DNA of 64,000 nt from positions 1 through 64,000 of the forward strand of contig NZ_SNUJ01000004.1 in the NCBI RefSeq assembly GCF_012027395.1, written 5' to 3'. The position numbers and the translations under genes were made by a program. Of this stretch, positions 35,483 through 46,586 are shown one piece after another. The notes under the pieces were generated by a model. That model did no database searches. It was not told where the DNA came from and saw nothing but the letters and a program-made list of their open reading frames with translations. Numbering within the stretch: position 1 is the stretch's first letter; each line of letters opens with the position of its first letter. The DNA comes from Thermococcus sp. LS1. GTDB lineage: Archaea > Methanobacteriota_B > Thermococci > Thermococcales > Thermococcaceae.

Positions 35483-35884
35483 ATGGCGAGAAAGAAGGAG
35501 TTTAGGTATAGGGGTTACACCTTCGAGGAACTGCTCAACATGTCACTCGAGGACTTTGCTAAGCTCCTCCCTGGGAGGCAGAGGAGGAGCCTTAAGAGGG
35601 GCCTCAGCCCCGAGCAGAAGAAGCTCCTCAGGAAGATCAGGCTTGCTAAGAAGGGCAAGTACAACAAGCCCATCAGGACCCACAGCAGGGACATGGTCAT
35701 CCTTCCAGAGATGGTCGGCATGACCATTCACGTCTACAACGGAAAGGAGTTCGTTCCAGTCGAGATTAAGGAGGAAATGATAGGCCACTACCTCGGTGAG
35801 TTTGCTCTCACGAGGAAGATCGTCCAGCACGGCTCGCCTGGTGTCGGTGCAACCAGGTCATCGATGTTCGTGGCCATCAAGTGA
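35483..35884 (+). CDS. rps19p: Small subunit ribosomal protein S19
   Basis: A 133-residue S19 ([17 protein letters not shown] start; [15 protein letters not shown] and [20 protein letters not shown]). It lies in the small-subunit head near the A site. The ATG at 35483 is two bases after the L2 stop, with GGAGGAAGTGAAG as ribosome site. An in-frame GTG at 35477 overlaps L2 and is less likely. Confidence 0.97.
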   Translation: MARKKEFRYRGYTFEELLNMSLEDFAKLLPGRQRRSLKRGLSPEQKKLLRKIRLAKKGKYNKPIRTHSRDMVILPEMVGMTIHVYNGKEFVPVEIKEEMIGHYLGEFALTRKIVQHGSPGVGATRSSMFVAIK

Positions 35885-35894
35885 GGTGGTTTAG

Positions 35895-36365
35895 ATGAGC
35901 AGGGGCAGGTTTTCCTACTCATTCCAAAATTTTGACCCCGAGAGGATGGCTCGTGCGAGCGGAAGGGACCTCAGGATTTCCCCGAAGCACAGCGTTGAGC
36001 TCCTGAGGGAGATAAAGGGCATGATGCTCAACGACGCACTCAAGTACCTTGACGACGTTATTGCCCTCAAGAGGCCGGTTCCAATGAGGCGCTTCAACGA
36101 CAGCCAGGGCCACAAGCCGGGCAAGGGCTTCGGTCCAGGTCGCTACCCAGTCAAGGTCGCCAAGGCCGTTAAGAAAGTCCTCCTCAACGCCAAGAACAAC
36201 GCAGAGCAGAAGGGCCTCGACCCAGACAGGCTCAAGATAATCCACGCTGCCGCCCACAGGGGACCAGTGCTCCGTGGATACATCCCGAGGGCCTTCGGAA
36301 GGGCCACACCGTTCAACGAGCAGACCACCCACATCGAGATAGTCGTTGAGGAGATTAGGAGGTGA
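35895..36365 (+). CDS. rpl22p: Large subunit ribosomal protein L22
   Basis: A 156-residue archaeal L22 ([20 protein letters not shown] start and [20 protein letters not shown] near the end). It lines the exit tunnel with a long beta hairpin. The gene is 10 bp after S19, and its last codons hold the Shine-Dalgarno for S3. Confidence 0.97.
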   Translation: MSRGRFSYSFQNFDPERMARASGRDLRISPKHSVELLREIKGMMLNDALKYLDDVIALKRPVPMRRFNDSQGHKPGKGFGPGRYPVKVAKAVKKVLLNAKNNAEQKGLDPDRLKIIHAAAHRGPVLRGYIPRAFGRATPFNEQTTHIEIVVEEIRR

Positions 36366-36370
36366 GACGT

Positions 36371-36997
36371 TTGGCGATCGAGAGATACTTCATCAAGGAA
36401 GGCGTTAGGGAGATGCTCATCGACGAGTACCTTGAGAAGGAGCTTAGGCGCGCCGGTTATAGTGGTATAGACATCAAGAAGACCCCGCTCGGAACCAAGG
36501 TCATCATCTTCGCCGCCAACCCCGGTTACGTCATCGGAAGGGGCGGTAGGCGCATTAGAGAGCTCACCAGGATCCTTGAGAGGCAGTTTGGCCTCGAGAA
36601 CCCGCAGATCGAGGTTGAGGAGATCAAGAACCCCTACCTCAACGCTAAGGTCCAGGCCGTCAGGCTCGCCCAGGCCCTTGAGAGGGGTGTCCACTTCAGG
36701 AGGGCTGCCTACGCTGCCATAAGGGCCATCATGAGGAACGGCGCCAGGGGTGTCGAGATAAGGCTCAGCGGCAAGCTCACCGGAGAGAGAGCCAAGAGCG
36801 TCAGGTTCTACCAGGGCTACCTTGCCAAGGTCGGAAACCCGGCCGAGACTCTCGTCAGCAAGGGCTATGCCCAGGCCCTGCTCAAGCTCGGCGTCATAGG
36901 TGTCAAGGTCTCCATCATGCCGCCCGACGCCAAGCTCCCGGACGAAATTGAGGTCATCGAGAAGCCCATCCAGGAGGAAGAGGTGAGTGAAGAATGA
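36371..36997 (+). CDS. rps3p: Small subunit ribosomal protein S3
   Basis: A 208-residue S3 with a KH domain ([20 protein letters not shown]) and the C-terminal domain ([19 protein letters not shown]). I chose the TTG at 36371 ([15 protein letters not shown]). It lies 6 bases after GGAGGTGA, and relatives start at the same Ala-Ile-Glu-Arg. The GTG at 36362 lies within the Shine-Dalgarno and would overlap L22. Confidence 0.94.
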   Translation: MAIERYFIKEGVREMLIDEYLEKELRRAGYSGIDIKKTPLGTKVIIFAANPGYVIGRGGRRIRELTRILERQFGLENPQIEVEEIKNPYLNAKVQAVRLAQALERGVHFRRAAYAAIRAIMRNGARGVEIRLSGKLTGERAKSVRFYQGYLAKVGNPAETLVSKGYAQALLKLGVIGVKVSIMPPDAKLPDEIEVIEKPIQEEEVSEE

Positions 36998-37194
36998 AGC
37001 CGAGCGAGATTAGAGAGATGAGCATTGAGGAGATCGACAAGAAGATCAGGGAGCTCCGCCTCGAGCTTGCCAAGGAGAGGGGTGTGCTTACCATGGGGGC
37101 CTCTCTTGAGAACCCCATGGTCATCCGCAACATCAGGCGCGATATCGCGCGCCTGCTTACCATAAAGAAAGAGAAGCTTAGGGAGAAAAGGTGA
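36994..37194 (+). CDS. rpl29p: Large subunit ribosomal protein L29
   Basis: A 66-residue helical-hairpin L29 ([20 protein letters not shown]). It binds beside L23 at the exit tunnel. The ATG overlaps the S3 stop by 4 bp (ATGA). Confidence 0.97.
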   Translation: MKPSEIREMSIEEIDKKIRELRLELAKERGVLTMGASLENPMVIRNIRRDIARLLTIKKEKLREKR

Positions 37195-37200
37195 TGGTTA

Positions 37201-37497
37201 GTGCCTAGGATTGTTAACCCTCTGGATGAGATGCTCTTTAAGGAGGTCCTGAAGGAGCAGCAGAGGATTAGAGTTTACATAGAGAAGGCCCGCTACGGAA
37301 AGCTTAAAACCATAATCGAGGGCATAGACGAGAAGGAGTTTGACCTCGAGGATATAGCCAAAAAGCTGAAGGCGAAGCTGGCATGCGGCGGAACGGTAAA
37401 GAAGGGAAGGATAGAGCTCCAGGGAGACCACAGAGAAAGGGTCAAGAAGTTGCTAGCAGACCTTGGATTTTCAGAGGACTTGATAGAAATCGAGTGA
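37201..37497 (+). CDS. Translation initiation factor aIF1 (SUI1)
   Basis: A 98-residue SUI1/eIF1 family protein with the conserved [19 protein letters not shown] segment. It binds the small subunit near the P site and helps select the start codon. The start is GTG at 37201, preceded by GGTGATGGTTA. It is embedded in the ribosomal operon between L29 and Rpp29, a Thermococcales arrangement. Confidence 0.95.
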   Translation: MPRIVNPLDEMLFKEVLKEQQRIRVYIEKARYGKLKTIIEGIDEKEFDLEDIAKKLKAKLACGGTVKKGRIELQGDHRERVKKLLADLGFSEDLIEIE

Positions 37498-37760
37498 CGG
37501 CGAAAAACATCCTCTGGCACGAGCTCATAGGGTTGAAAGCAAAAATTATAAGGGCATCTCATCCAGAGCTGGTTGGCATCGAGGGCTACGTCCTTGATGA
37601 GACGAGGAACACCCTCACCATATGTGGTGAGAGGGTCTGGGTTATCCCGAAGGACGTGGTGGAGCTCGAGTTTGAGGTTGGCGATAAAAGAATCCGGATC
37701 AACGGAAGGGAACTGATTGGAAGACCCGAGATGAGATTGAAGAAGAGGTGGAGACGATGA
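37494..37760 (+). CDS. rnp1: Ribonuclease P protein component 1 (Rpp29/Pop4)
   Basis: An 88-residue Sm-like barrel protein ([14 protein letters not shown], then [15 protein letters not shown]). It ends in the conserved basic tail [15 protein letters not shown]. It pairs with Rpp21 to form the specificity side of archaeal RNase P. I chose the GTG at 37494, which overlaps the SUI1 stop as GTGA. The frame is open up to 37383, and a longer 125-residue version would overlap SUI1 by 115 bp. Some databases use such a long form, so the N-terminus is uncertain. Confidence 0.88.
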   Translation: MTAKNILWHELIGLKAKIIRASHPELVGIEGYVLDETRNTLTICGERVWVIPKDVVELEFEVGDKRIRINGRELIGRPEMRLKKRWRR

Positions 37761-38092
37761 GAGAGATTGGATTGAAGATTCAGCCTCCCGCTGAGAAGTG
37801 TGATGACCCGCACTGCCCCTGGCACGGGAACCTCAAGATACACGGCAGATACTTTGAGGGCATCGTCATCAGCGACAAGCCCAAGAGGACCGTTACCGTT
37901 GAGAGGCAGCACTACCACTACCTCAAGAAGTACGAGAGGTATGAGCTCAGGAGGAGCAGGATACACGCACACAACCCGCCGTGCATCAATGCCAAGCCCG
38001 GCGACAAGGTTCTCATTGCTGAGACCAGGCCGCTTAGCAAGACCAAGAGCTTCGTCGTCGTTGGCATACTCCAGAGGGCAGAGGAGAGGTGA
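37757..38092 (+). CDS. rps17p: Small subunit ribosomal protein S17
   Basis: A 111-residue archaeal S17 ([20 protein letters not shown] start; a zinc-like [10 protein letters not shown] and the [20 protein letters not shown] strand). It is an OB-fold protein of the small-subunit body. The ATG at 37757 after GAGGTGGAGACG overlaps the Rpp29 stop. Confidence 0.96.
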   Translation: MREIGLKIQPPAEKCDDPHCPWHGNLKIHGRYFEGIVISDKPKRTVTVERQHYHYLKKYERYELRRSRIHAHNPPCINAKPGDKVLIAETRPLSKTKSFVVVGILQRAEER

Positions 38093-38097
38093 TAACC

Positions 38098-38523
38098 ATG
38101 GCGAAGAAGGGTGCAGGTGCTACGAGAGGTATTAGTCCCGTCAGGCCGACCCGCGCTCTGCCGATTGGCGCCTACCTCAAGGTCGCCGACAACAGCGGTG
38201 CCAAGCTCATCCAGATAATCGGTGTCGTTGGCTACAAGGGAACTAGGAGGAGGCTTGCCAGTGCCGGCGTCGGCGACATGGTCGTCGCCACCGTCAAGAA
38301 GGGAAGGCCGGACATAAGGCACCAGGTCGTTAGGGCAGTTGTTGTCAGGCAGAGGAAGGAGTACAGAAGGCTCGATGGCATGCGCGTTAAGTTCGAGGAC
38401 AACGCTGCTGCCATAGTCACCCCGGAGGGTGTTCCGAGGGGAACCGAGATCAGGGGTGCCATAGCTAGAGAGGCCGCCGAGAGGTGGGTTAGGCTCGGTA
38501 GCATAGCGAGCATTGTGTTGTGA
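38098..38523 (+). CDS. rpl14p: Large subunit ribosomal protein L14
   Basis: A 141-residue L14 ([58 protein letters not shown]). It sits at the subunit interface and contacts aIF6 and GTPase factors. The ATG at 38098 follows GAGAGGTGATAACC. Confidence 0.97.
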   Translation: MAKKGAGATRGISPVRPTRALPIGAYLKVADNSGAKLIQIIGVVGYKGTRRRLASAGVGDMVVATVKKGRPDIRHQVVRAVVVRQRKEYRRLDGMRVKFEDNAAAIVTPEGVPRGTEIRGAIAREAAERWVRLGSIASIVL

Positions 38524-38530
38524 GGTGAGA

Positions 38531-38899
38531 ATGATGAAGTTGGATACCAAGCAGCCGAGGAAGCAGAGGAAGTTCCTCTACAACGCTCCCCTTCACCTTA
38601 GGAGCAAGATAATGAGCGCCACCCTGAGCAAGGAGCTCAGGCAGAAGTACGGCGTGAGGAGCCTTCCGATAAGGGAGGGCGACAAGGTCAAAATCATGCG
38701 CGGCGACTACAAGGGCAAGGAAGGAAAGGTCGTTGAGGTCAACCTCAAGAGGTACAGGATCTACGTCGAGGGCGTTACCCAGAAGAAGGTCGACGGTACC
38801 GAGGTCTTCTACCCGGTTCACCCGTCGAACGTTATGATAGTCGAGCTCAACCTCGAGGACGAGGAGAGGGAGAAGATAATTGAGAGGAGGGCTGGTTGA
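38531..38899 (+). CDS. rpl24p: Large subunit ribosomal protein L24
   Basis: A 122-residue archaeal L24 with a KOW motif ([20 protein letters not shown]). It is an early assembly initiator near the exit tunnel. Two consecutive ATGs (38531 and 38534) follow TGAGGTGAGA. It shares a TGATG junction with S4e. Confidence 0.97.
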   Translation: MMKLDTKQPRKQRKFLYNAPLHLRSKIMSATLSKELRQKYGVRSLPIREGDKVKIMRGDYKGKEGKVVEVNLKRYRIYVEGVTQKKVDGTEVFYPVHPSNVMIVELNLEDEEREKIIERRAG

Positions 38900-39630
38900 T
38901 GGCGAGGAAAGGCGCTAAGAGGCACCTTAAGAGGCTTGCCGCTCCAAATCAGTGGTATATTGAGAGGAAGGCCTACAAGTGGGCTGTTAGGCCGAGACCC
39001 GGCCCGCACAGCATGAAGACCTCCATTCCGCTGCTCTACATCGTCAGGGACTACCTTGGCTATGCCAAGACCGCTCGCGAGGCCAGGAAGATACTCAACG
39101 AGGGCAGGATACTCGTTGACGGCCGCGTTAGGAAGGACTACAAGTTCCCGGTCGGTATAATGGACGTCGTTTCCATCCCCGAGACTGGTGAGCACTACAG
39201 GGTTCTTCCGAACAGGATTGGCAAGCTCATACTCCACCCGATAACTGAGAAGGAGGCTAACATAAAGCCGCTCAGGATCAGCAACAAGAGGATGGTCAAG
39301 GGAGCCAAGGTTCAGCTCAACCTTCACGACGGAAGCAATCACCTCGTTGCCCTCAGCGAGAAGGACAGGTTCATGACCGCCTACACTGTTCTCATGAAGG
39401 TTCCGGAGAGGGAGATAATCGAGGTCATCCCATTCGAGGTCGGTGCCTACGTCTTCGTTACCCAGGGTAAGAACGTCGCAAGGAAAGGTAAGGTCGTCGA
39501 GGTCAGGCAGTTCCCGATGGGATGGCCGGATGTCGTCACCATCGAGGACGAGAACGGCGAGCTCTTCGACACCCTGAAGGAGTACGCCTTCGTGGTTGGA
39601 AAGGACAAGCCGGAGATTTCCCTTCCGTGA
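38899..39630 (+). CDS. rps4e: Small subunit ribosomal protein S4e
   Basis: A 243-residue S4e, a protein absent from bacteria. It has an S4-type RNA-binding segment ([20 protein letters not shown]) and a C-terminal KOW region ([20 protein letters not shown]). The ATG shares its A with the L24 stop (TGATG). Confidence 0.97.
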   Translation: MARKGAKRHLKRLAAPNQWYIERKAYKWAVRPRPGPHSMKTSIPLLYIVRDYLGYAKTAREARKILNEGRILVDGRVRKDYKFPVGIMDVVSIPETGEHYRVLPNRIGKLILHPITEKEANIKPLRISNKRMVKGAKVQLNLHDGSNHLVALSEKDRFMTAYTVLMKVPEREIIEVIPFEVGAYVFVTQGKNVARKGKVVEVRQFPMGWPDVVTIEDENGELFDTLKEYAFVVGKDKPEISLP

Positions 39631-39641
39631 GGTGAGATGAG

Positions 39642-40193
39642 ATGCAGATCAACAGAGAGGCCATACTTGCTGACTGGGAAGCTCACCCCATGAGGAAGCC
39701 CAGGATTGCGAAGGTCACCATCAACATTGGAGTTGGCGAGAGCGGTGAGAGGCTTACCAAGGCCGAGACCATGCTCGAGCAGCTCGTCGGCCAGAAGCCG
39801 ATAAGGAGGCGCGCGAAGCAGACCAACAAGGACTTCGGAATCAGGCGCGGCGAGCCTATCGCTGTGAAGGTCACCCTCAGGGGCAAGAAGGCTGAGGAGA
39901 TGCTCAGGAGGCTCCTCGCTGCGGTTGACAACAAGCTCAAGGCGAGCAACTTTGACGAGCACGGCAACTTCTGCTTTGGTATAGACGAGCACATCAACAT
40001 CCCGGGCGTCGAGTACGACCCTGAGATAGGCATCTTTGGTATGGACGTCTGCGTTACCCTTGAGAGGCCTGGATTCAGGGTTGCCAAGAGGAGGAGGCAG
40101 AGGAAGAAGATACCGAACAGGCACAAGCTGACCAAGGAAGAGGGTATCGTCTTCGCTATGGAGGAGTTTAACGTCCAGGTGGAGGGATTGTGA
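39642..40193 (+). CDS. rpl5p: Large subunit ribosomal protein L5
   Basis: A 183-residue L5 ([39 protein letters not shown]-like region; [20 protein letters not shown]). It binds 5S rRNA and contacts S13 across the subunit interface. The start follows GAGGTGAGATGAG. Confidence 0.97.
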   Translation: MQINREAILADWEAHPMRKPRIAKVTINIGVGESGERLTKAETMLEQLVGQKPIRRRAKQTNKDFGIRRGEPIAVKVTLRGKKAEEMLRRLLAAVDNKLKASNFDEHGNFCFGIDEHINIPGVEYDPEIGIFGMDVCVTLERPGFRVAKRRRQRKKIPNRHKLTKEEGIVFAMEEFNVQVEGL

Positions 40194-40194
40194 G

Positions 40195-40365
40195 ATGGCG
40201 AAGGCTGACTACAACAAGAGGAAGCCGAGGAAGTTTGGAAAGGGCGCCAGGAGATGCGTCCGCTGCGGACAGTACGGCCCAATCATCAGGATCCATGGCT
40301 TGATGCTCTGCAGGCACTGCTTTAGAGAGATAGCCCCCAAGCTGGGCTTTAAGAAGTACGAGTGA
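40195..40365 (+). CDS. rps14p: Small subunit ribosomal protein S14 (zinc type)
   Basis: A short gene of 56 residues ([20 protein letters not shown] start) with two zinc-binding pairs, CVRCG and CRHC, ending LGFKKYE. It is a small-subunit head protein. The ATG at 40195 is one base after the L5 stop, and the gap to S8 is 11 bp with GAGGTGAGAG. Confidence 0.96.
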   Translation: MAKADYNKRKPRKFGKGARRCVRCGQYGPIIRIHGLMLCRHCFREIAPKLGFKKYE

Positions 40366-40376
40366 GGTGAGAGGAG

Positions 40377-40769
40377 ATGACTTTGCTTGACCCGCTGGCT
40401 AACGCTCTCTCCCACATAACCAACAGCGAGAGGGTCGGAAAGAAGGAGGTTTACATAAAGCCCGCTTCCAAGCTCATTGGAGAGGTCCTCAGGGTTATGC
40501 AGGAGAACGGCTACATAGGTGAGTTCGAGTTCATCGACGACGGAAGGGCCGGCATCTACAGGGTGCAGCTCATAGGCAAGATAAACAAGGCCGGTGCGAT
40601 AAAGCCAAGGTTCCCGGTCAAGGCGAGGGAGTACGAGGCCTGGGAGAAGAGGTTCCTTCCGGCCTTCGAGTTCGGTATCCTCATCGTCTCGACCTCCCAG
40701 GGCGTCATGACCCACAAAGAGGCCATAGAGAAGGGAATCGGCGGAAGGCTGATAGCCTACGTCTACTGA
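40377..40769 (+). CDS. rps8p: Small subunit ribosomal protein S8
   Basis: A 130-residue S8 ([20 protein letters not shown] start; [20 protein letters not shown] near the end). It is a central-domain rRNA binder needed for small-subunit assembly. Confidence 0.97.
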   Translation: MTLLDPLANALSHITNSERVGKKEVYIKPASKLIGEVLRVMQENGYIGEFEFIDDGRAGIYRVQLIGKINKAGAIKPRFPVKAREYEAWEKRFLPAFEFGILIVSTSQGVMTHKEAIEKGIGGRLIAYVY

Positions 40770-40779
40770 GGTGAGAGAG

Positions 40780-41334
40780 ATGCCGATAGATGCGTGGGTA
40801 AGGGAAGAGGTTGAGATTCCAGAGGGAGTCGAGGTCACCATTGAGAGGAACGTCGTCAAGGTCAAGGGCCCGAAGGGCGAGCTCGAGAGGGAGCTCAAGT
40901 ACCCGGGCGTTCAGATATTCACCGAGGACGGTAAGGTTGTCATTTACAAGGAGTTCCCGAGGAAGAAGGACATCGCCATAGCGAGGACCTTTAAGGCCCA
41001 CATAGCCAACATGATCAAGGGCGTCACCGAGGGCTTCACTTACAAGCTCAAGGTCGTCTACAGTCACTTCCCGATGACCGTCAAGGTTCAGGGTGACGAG
41101 GTCGTCATCGAGAACTTCCTCGGTGAGAAGAACCCGAGGAGGGCCAAGATACTGCCCGGTGTTACCGTCAAGGTCATGGGTTCAGAGGTCATCGTCGAGG
41201 GCATTGATAAGGAGGCAGTTGGTCAGACCGCCGCAAACATCGAGCAGGCCACCAGGATAACCAAGTGGGATAGGAGAGTCTTCCAGGACGGTATCTACAT
41301 AGTTGAGAAGGCGGGTAAGCCGATAAAGTTCTGA
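40780..41334 (+). CDS. rpl6p: Large subunit ribosomal protein L6
   Basis: A 184-residue L6 with its two tandem alpha/beta domains ([37 protein letters not shown]). It lies near the sarcin-ricin loop and the factor-binding site. The ATG at 40780 follows GAGGTGAGAGAG; an open-frame extension to 40771 is not a real start. Confidence 0.97.
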   Translation: MPIDAWVREEVEIPEGVEVTIERNVVKVKGPKGELERELKYPGVQIFTEDGKVVIYKEFPRKKDIAIARTFKAHIANMIKGVTEGFTYKLKVVYSHFPMTVKVQGDEVVIENFLGEKNPRRAKILPGVTVKVMGSEVIVEGIDKEAVGQTAANIEQATRITKWDRRVFQDGIYIVEKAGKPIKF

Positions 41335-41344
41335 GGTGTGAGAA

Positions 41345-41725
41345 ATGAACGAGAAAGCGAGACTCCTTAGGATTAGGGCCAGGCTCAAGAGGAAGAAGCC
41401 CAGGTTCCTCAGGCAGGAGTGGTGGCGCTATCCGAAGTTCAAGAACGACCCCAAGTGGCGCAGGCCTAAGGGTATTGACAGCAAGATGAGGCTCAAGAAG
41501 AAGGGTAAGGCCCGCTCACCGAGCATAGGCTGGAGCTCACCGAGGCTCGTCCGTGGGCTCCACCCGAGCGGCTACGAGGAAGTCCTCGTCCACAACGTCA
41601 AGGAGCTTGAAGCAATTGACCCGACCAGGCAGGCTGCCAGGATAGCGAGGACCGTCGGCGCGAGGAAGAGAGAGATGATACTTGCTAGGGCCAAGGAGCT
41701 TGGTGTGAAGGTACTCAACCCGTGA
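41345..41725 (+). CDS. rpl32e: Large subunit ribosomal protein L32e
   Basis: A 126-residue L32e, an archaeal/eukaryal protein ([40 protein letters not shown]). It is strongly basic, and its start follows GAGGTGTGAGAA. Confidence 0.97.
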   Translation: MNEKARLLRIRARLKRKKPRFLRQEWWRYPKFKNDPKWRRPKGIDSKMRLKKKGKARSPSIGWSSPRLVRGLHPSGYEEVLVHNVKELEAIDPTRQAARIARTVGARKREMILARAKELGVKVLNP

Positions 41726-41735
41726 GGTGAGACTG

Positions 41736-42182
41736 ATGCTCAAGATGCAGAGAAGGATTGCCGCTGACATTTTGAAGTGCGGTGAGAACAGGGTCTGGAT
41801 TGACCCTGAGAGGATTGATGACGTCGCCGCTGCCATCACGAGGGAGGACATAAAGAGGCTCATCAACGATGGCGTCATAAAGAAGAAGCCCATCAAGGGC
41901 CAGAGTAGGGCTAGGGCGAGGGCCTACCAGGAGGCCAGGAAGAAGGGCCGCCACAGGGGCCCGGGAAGCAGGAAGGGTAAGAAGACCGCCAGGATGGGCA
42001 AGAAGGAGCGCTGGATGATGACCATCAGGGCCCTCAGGAAGGAGCTCAGGAAGCTCAAGGCCGAGGGCAAGATAGACGAGCACACCTACAGGAGGCTCTA
42101 CATCAGGGCCAAGGGTGGTCAGTTCAAGAACAAGAGGCAGCTCTACCTGTTCATGCAGGAGCACGGCATACTGAAGGAGTGA
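41736..42182 (+). CDS. rpl19e: Large subunit ribosomal protein L19e
   Basis: A 148-residue L19e ([40 protein letters not shown]). It forms an archaeal/eukaryal intersubunit bridge. The ATG at 41736 follows GAGGTGAGACTG. Confidence 0.97.
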   Translation: MLKMQRRIAADILKCGENRVWIDPERIDDVAAAITREDIKRLINDGVIKKKPIKGQSRARARAYQEARKKGRHRGPGSRKGKKTARMGKKERWMMTIRALRKELRKLKAEGKIDEHTYRRLYIRAKGGQFKNKRQLYLFMQEHGILKE

Positions 42183-42192
42183 GGTGAGAGAG

Positions 42193-42798
42193 ATGGCGCA
42201 CGGACCGAGGTATAGGGTTCCCTTCAGGAGGAGGAGAGAGGGTAAGACTAACTATCACAAGAGGCTCGCTCTCCTTAAGTCGGGCAAGCCGAGGCTTGTC
42301 GTGAGGAAGAGCCTCAACCACCACATCGCCCAGATAGTGGTTTACGATCCAAAGGGTGACAAGACCCTCGTTTCGGCTCACACCAGGGAGCTTATGAGGG
42401 ACTTCGGCTGGAAGGGCCACGGTGGCAACACGCCAAGCGCTTACCTGCTTGGCCTGCTCATCGGTTACAAGGCCAAGAAGGCCGGCATTGAAGAGGCCAT
42501 ACTTGACATAGGCCTCCACCCGCCGACCAGAGGCTCGAGCGTCTTCGCCGTCCTCAAGGGAGCCGTCGATGCTGGCTTGAACGTCCCGCACAGCGAGGAG
42601 ATCTACCCGGAGGACTACAGGATAACCGGCGAGCACATCGCCAACTACGCCAGGACCCTCAAGGAGGAGGACGAGACCCTCTACAGGAAGCAGTTCGGTG
42701 GCTATCTCGTTAAGGGCCTCGAGCCCGAAAAGCTCCCAGAGCACTTTGAGGAGGTCAAGGCGAGAATAATCGAAAAGTTTGAGGAGGCGAGAGAATGA
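42193..42798 (+). CDS. rpl18p: Large subunit ribosomal protein L18
   Basis: A 201-residue archaeal L18 ([40 protein letters not shown]). It binds 5S rRNA together with L5. The start follows GAGGTGAGAGAG. The stop overlaps the S5 ATG (ATGA). Confidence 0.97.
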   Translation: MAHGPRYRVPFRRRREGKTNYHKRLALLKSGKPRLVVRKSLNHHIAQIVVYDPKGDKTLVSAHTRELMRDFGWKGHGGNTPSAYLLGLLIGYKAKKAGIEEAILDIGLHPPTRGSSVFAVLKGAVDAGLNVPHSEEIYPEDYRITGEHIANYARTLKEEDETLYRKQFGGYLVKGLEPEKLPEHFEEVKARIIEKFEEARE

Positions 42799-43502
42799 GC
42801 GACCCGAGGGAGATCGCCCAGAGGGTTTTGGAGGAGTGGCAGCCGAGGACCAAGCTCGGTATGCTCGTCAAGGAGGGCCAGATAACTGACATTCACGAGA
42901 TATTCCGCAAGGGCTACCAGATTAAGGAGCCCGAGATAGTTGACGTGCTCCTTCCTGAGGTTAACCTCAGGGAGAACCAGGAAGTGCTCGACATCGCTCT
43001 GACGGTTAGGATGACCGACAGCGGTAGGAGGATTCGCTTCCGCGTTCTTGCCGCTGTGGGCAACAGGGATGGCTATGTCGGCCTTGGAATCGGCCACGGT
43101 AAGGAGGTCGGAATAGCCATCAGGAAGGCCATCAACTACGCCAAGATGAACATCATTGAGATAAAGCGCGGCTGTGGAAGCTGGGAGTGCAGGTGCAGGA
43201 GGCCACACTCAATTCCGTTCGCCGTCGAGGGCAAGGAGGGAAGCGTCCGCGTCAAGCTCATGCCCGGACCGCGTGGCCTTGGACTGGTCATCGGTGACGT
43301 TGGAAAGAAGATACTCAGCCTCGCTGGCGTTCAGGACGTCTGGTCCCAGACCCTCGGTGAGACGAGGACCACCGTTAACTTCGCCAAGGCAGTCTTCAAC
43401 GCGCTTTACAACACCAACAGGGTTGCAATCAAGCCGGAGATGGTTGAGAAGTACGGCATCGTCGTTGGAAGGGAGATGGCAGCCAACTTTGAGCTGGAGT
43501 GA
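42795..43502 (+). CDS. rps5p: Small subunit ribosomal protein S5
   Basis: A 235-residue archaeal S5 ([40 protein letters not shown] with a cysteine cluster typical of archaeal/eukaryal members). It acts near the decoding centre and mRNA entry channel. Confidence 0.97.
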   Translation: MSDPREIAQRVLEEWQPRTKLGMLVKEGQITDIHEIFRKGYQIKEPEIVDVLLPEVNLRENQEVLDIALTVRMTDSGRRIRFRVLAAVGNRDGYVGLGIGHGKEVGIAIRKAINYAKMNIIEIKRGCGSWECRCRRPHSIPFAVEGKEGSVRVKLMPGPRGLGLVIGDVGKKILSLAGVQDVWSQTLGETRTTVNFAKAVFNALYNTNRVAIKPEMVEKYGIVVGREMAANFELE

Positions 43503-43513
43503 GGTGAGAGAGA

Positions 43514-43981
43514 ATGGCAAAGCTTGCACTCATCAGGCTTAGGAGCGGAATCAGGGCGAGGGGAGAAGTGAGAGACACCCTCGCTATGCTCCGCCTCCAC
43601 AGGATCAACCACCTAGTCCTCATCGACGACACCCCGAGCTACAAGGGCATGGTTCAGAAGGTCAAGGACTACATCACCTGGGGCGAGATAGATGCGGAAA
43701 CCTTGGCCAAGCTCATCAGGAAGAGGGGCAGGCTCATAGGCAACAAGCCGGTTACCGATGAGTATGTCAAGGAGAAGCTCGGAATGAGCATAGAGGAGTT
43801 CGCCAAAAAGGTCGTCGAGGGCGAGATGAAGCTCACTGACCTCCCGAACATCAAGCCCGTCTTCAGGCTCCACCCACCGAGGGGCGGTCTCAAGGGAAGC
43901 AAGAAGCGCTCATTCAAGGAAGGCGGAGCCCTCGGTTACCGCGGCGAGAAGATTAACGAGCTCATTGAGAGAATGCTCTGA
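43514..43981 (+). CDS. rpl30p: Large subunit ribosomal protein L30
   Basis: A 155-residue archaeal L30 with the conserved N-terminal [20 protein letters not shown]. The C-terminal extension ending [20 protein letters not shown] is absent from the 60-residue bacterial form. Confidence 0.97.
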   Translation: MAKLALIRLRSGIRARGEVRDTLAMLRLHRINHLVLIDDTPSYKGMVQKVKDYITWGEIDAETLAKLIRKRGRLIGNKPVTDEYVKEKLGMSIEEFAKKVVEGEMKLTDLPNIKPVFRLHPPRGGLKGSKKRSFKEGGALGYRGEKINELIERML

Positions 43982-43992
43982 GGTGGCGAGAG

Positions 43993-44439
43993 ATGATTAG
44001 GAGAAGGAAGAAGGTTAGGAAGCTCCGCGGAAGTCACACTCACGGATGGGGCTGCAAGAAGAAGCACCGTGGCGGTGGAAGCAAAGGCGGTAAGGGAATG
44101 GCTGGAACTGGAAAGAGGAAAAACACCAAGTGGACCTGGACCATCAAGTATGCCCCGGACCACCTCGGCAAGAGGGGCTTCCACAGGCCGAAGGCTGTTC
44201 AGTACACCCCGCAGACCGTAAACCTGAGCTTCCTCGACGAGAACCTCGACGAGCTCATGCAAATGGGCATCGCCTACGAGGAAGGTGGAAAGATAATCGT
44301 CGATACCACTCAGCTCGGCGTTGACAAGGTTCTCGGCTCAGGAAAGCTCACCAGGGCCATAGTCGTTAAGGCCTACTACGTCACCCCCAAGGCCGAGGAG
44401 AAGATTAAGGCCGCTGGCGGCGAGGTTCTCCTCGCCTGA
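43993..44439 (+). CDS. rpl15p: Large subunit ribosomal protein L15
   Basis: A 148-residue L15 ([40 protein letters not shown], the Gly-rich extended tail that penetrates the rRNA). It is the last ribosomal gene before secY; T-rich DNA (TTTTCCTTTAATTT) after its stop may reduce read-through. Confidence 0.97.
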   Translation: MIRRRKKVRKLRGSHTHGWGCKKKHRGGGSKGGKGMAGTGKRKNTKWTWTIKYAPDHLGKRGFHRPKAVQYTPQTVNLSFLDENLDELMQMGIAYEEGGKIIVDTTQLGVDKVLGSGKLTRAIVVKAYYVTPKAEEKIKAAGGEVLLA

Positions 44440-44474
44440 TTTTCCTTTAATTTAACTTCTGGCGGGTGTTAATC

Positions 44475-45920
44475 ATGGGATTAAGGAACGTAGTGTTCGC
44501 GATAGAGAGGTACTTCCCTGAAGTTGAAAGGCCCAAGAGGCACGTCCCACTCAAGGAGAAGTTCATGTGGACAGGCATTGTTCTGCTACTGTACTTTATC
44601 CTCGCCGAGATTCCGCTCTATGGAATCCCAGCGCAGATTCAGGACTACTTCGCCACGCTCAGATTCGTTCTCGCCGGTAGGAGCGGTTCTCTTCTGACCC
44701 TTGGTATCGGTCCAATTGTCACCGCTAGTATTATCATGCAGCTTCTCGTCGGTTCCGACATAGTTCACCTTGATCTCTCAAACCATGAGGATAGGAGGTT
44801 TTATCAAGCGGCTCAAAAGCTCTTCGCGGTATTCATGAGCTTCTTTGAGGCCGCCATATACGTCTTTGCAGGAGCGTTCGGTAAGGTTGATATGGGTCTC
44901 GGTGCGTTCCAGACGGTCCAAACTCCAGGAGGTGCGGTTTACATAGGCATAGGGCTCGCCATACTGATACTCCTCCAGCTGGGATTTGCCTCGGTGATGC
45001 TCATCCTTCTCGATGAGCTTGTCAGTAAGTGGGGTATAGGTAGTGGTATCAGCCTCTTCATCGCCGCGGGAGTTTCACAGACAGTTATTGTTAAGGCCCT
45101 CAACCCAATGACCACTACCGAATACATCGACCCACTAACAGGCGGACCTACAATAGCCGGTGCCATACCTGCGTTCATCCAGCACCTGTTCTACGGTGAC
45201 GTTACGGGAGCTTTGTACAGAGGCGCGCTACCGGACATGATGGATCTGCTGGCAACCATAGTTGTATTCCTAGTCGTCGTCTATCTCGAGAGCATGCGCG
45301 TTGAGATCCCGCTCAGCTACGGAAGGGTTACCGTTCGCGGAAGGTACCCGATAAGGTTCATGTACGTCAGCAACATTCCGATAATCCTGACGTTTGCCCT
45401 CTACGCCAACATACAGCTCTGGGCCAGGCTCCTTAACAACTTCGGCTACACCTGGCTTGGAACCTTCGATGCCAATGGATACCCCATAAGTGGATTCGTT
45501 ACCTATCTCTACCCACCAAGGGACATCTACCACGTCATAGCAGATCCAACAAGGGCACTCGTTTACGCCCTGATGACGATATTCTGGGCGATAATCTTCG
45601 GTTTCCTGTGGGTTGAGCTCACCGGCCTAGACGCCAAGAGCATAGCCAGGCAGCTCCAGAGCGCTGGACTTCAGATTCCAGGGTTCAGGAGGGACCCGAG
45701 GATACTCGAGAGGGTTCTCAACAGGTACATACCCTATGTTACCTTCTTGGGTTCATTCACCCTGGCGCTTGTTGCAGTGCTGGCAGACTTCCTTGGAGCG
45801 CTCGGTACTGGAACAGGAATCCTCCTTACCGTCGGTATACTCTACAGGTTCTACGAGGAGATAGCCAGAGAGCAGGCCACGGAAATGTTCCCAGCTTTGA
45901 GGAAGTTCTTCTCCAAGTGA
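44475..45920 (+). CDS. secY: Preprotein translocase subunit SecY
   Basis: A 481-residue, roughly ten-helix channel protein. The plug/first-helix region is [20 protein letters not shown], and the conserved cytoplasmic loop is [19 protein letters not shown]. It forms the Sec channel for export and membrane insertion. The ATG at 44475 after GGCGGGTGTTAATC is preferred over an in-frame GTG at 44466. SecY follows the ribosomal genes, as in most archaea. Confidence 0.97.
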   Translation: MGLRNVVFAIERYFPEVERPKRHVPLKEKFMWTGIVLLLYFILAEIPLYGIPAQIQDYFATLRFVLAGRSGSLLTLGIGPIVTASIIMQLLVGSDIVHLDLSNHEDRRFYQAAQKLFAVFMSFFEAAIYVFAGAFGKVDMGLGAFQTVQTPGGAVYIGIGLAILILLQLGFASVMLILLDELVSKWGIGSGISLFIAAGVSQTVIVKALNPMTTTEYIDPLTGGPTIAGAIPAFIQHLFYGDVTGALYRGALPDMMDLLATIVVFLVVVYLESMRVEIPLSYGRVTVRGRYPIRFMYVSNIPIILTFALYANIQLWARLLNNFGYTWLGTFDANGYPISGFVTYLYPPRDIYHVIADPTRALVYALMTIFWAIIFGFLWVELTGLDAKSIARQLQSAGLQIPGFRRDPRILERVLNRYIPYVTFLGSFTLALVAVLADFLGALGTGTGILLTVGILYRFYEEIAREQATEMFPALRKFFSK

Positions 45921-45942
45921 ACCCTTTCCTTTCTTTACAAAA

Positions 45943-45952
45943 CCTTTTAAAC
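45943..45952 (+). promoter_or_regulatory. TATA box upstream of adkA
   Basis: CCTTTTAAAC lies about 45 bp before the adkA start, with T-rich DNA (CCTTTCCTTTCTTT) before it that may end the secY transcript. Confidence 0.55.
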
Positions 45953-45995
45953 CCGGTTCGATTACTTCTTCCAGAAACCTCCTTGGGTGAGCATG

Positions 45996-46586
45996 ATGCC
46001 GTTTGTGGTCATGATAACAGGAATCCCTGGCGTAGGAAAGAGCACCATAACCAGGCTGGCTCTCCGGAAGACCAGAGCTAAGTTCAAGCTGGTCAACTTT
46101 GGGGATCTGATGTTCGAAGAAGCCCTGAAGGCCGGCCTGGTGAAGCACAGGGACGAGATGAGGAAGCTCAATCCGAACGTTCAGAAGGGGCTCCAGATGA
46201 AAGCGGCAAGAAGAATCGTTGAGATGTCAAAGACCGAGCCAATACTCCTCGATACCCATGCCACAATAAGAACTCCTGTGGGCTACCTGCTCGGCTTTCC
46301 CAAGGAGGTTATAGAGGTCATAAACCCCAACTTCATAGTCATAATCGAGGCGGCTCCAAGCGAGATACTCGGTAGGAGGCTTAGGGACCTCAAGCGCGAT
46401 AGGGACGTTGAAACTGAGGAGCAGATACAGAGGCACCAGGACCTGAACCGCGCCGCGGCGGTTAGTTACGCGATGCACTCCAACGCGCTTATAAAGATAA
46501 TCGAGAACCATGAGGATAAGGGCCTTGAAGAGGCCGTCCACGAGCTTGTTGAAGTACTGGATTTGGCGGTGGGAGAGTATGATTGA
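45996..46586 (+). CDS. adkA: Adenylate kinase, archaeal type
   Basis: A 196-residue archaeal AdkA with P-loop [15 protein letters not shown] at the N-terminus and [11 protein letters not shown]-like nucleotide contacts ([15 protein letters not shown]). It interconverts ATP + AMP and 2 ADP. Two adjacent ATGs (45993 and 45996) follow GGGTGAGC; spacing favours 45996. It overlaps the next gene by 8 bp. Confidence 0.95.
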   Translation: MPFVVMITGIPGVGKSTITRLALRKTRAKFKLVNFGDLMFEEALKAGLVKHRDEMRKLNPNVQKGLQMKAARRIVEMSKTEPILLDTHATIRTPVGYLLGFPKEVIEVINPNFIVIIEAAPSEILGRRLRDLKRDRDVETEEQIQRHQDLNRAAAVSYAMHSNALIKIIENHEDKGLEEAVHELVEVLDLAVGEYD

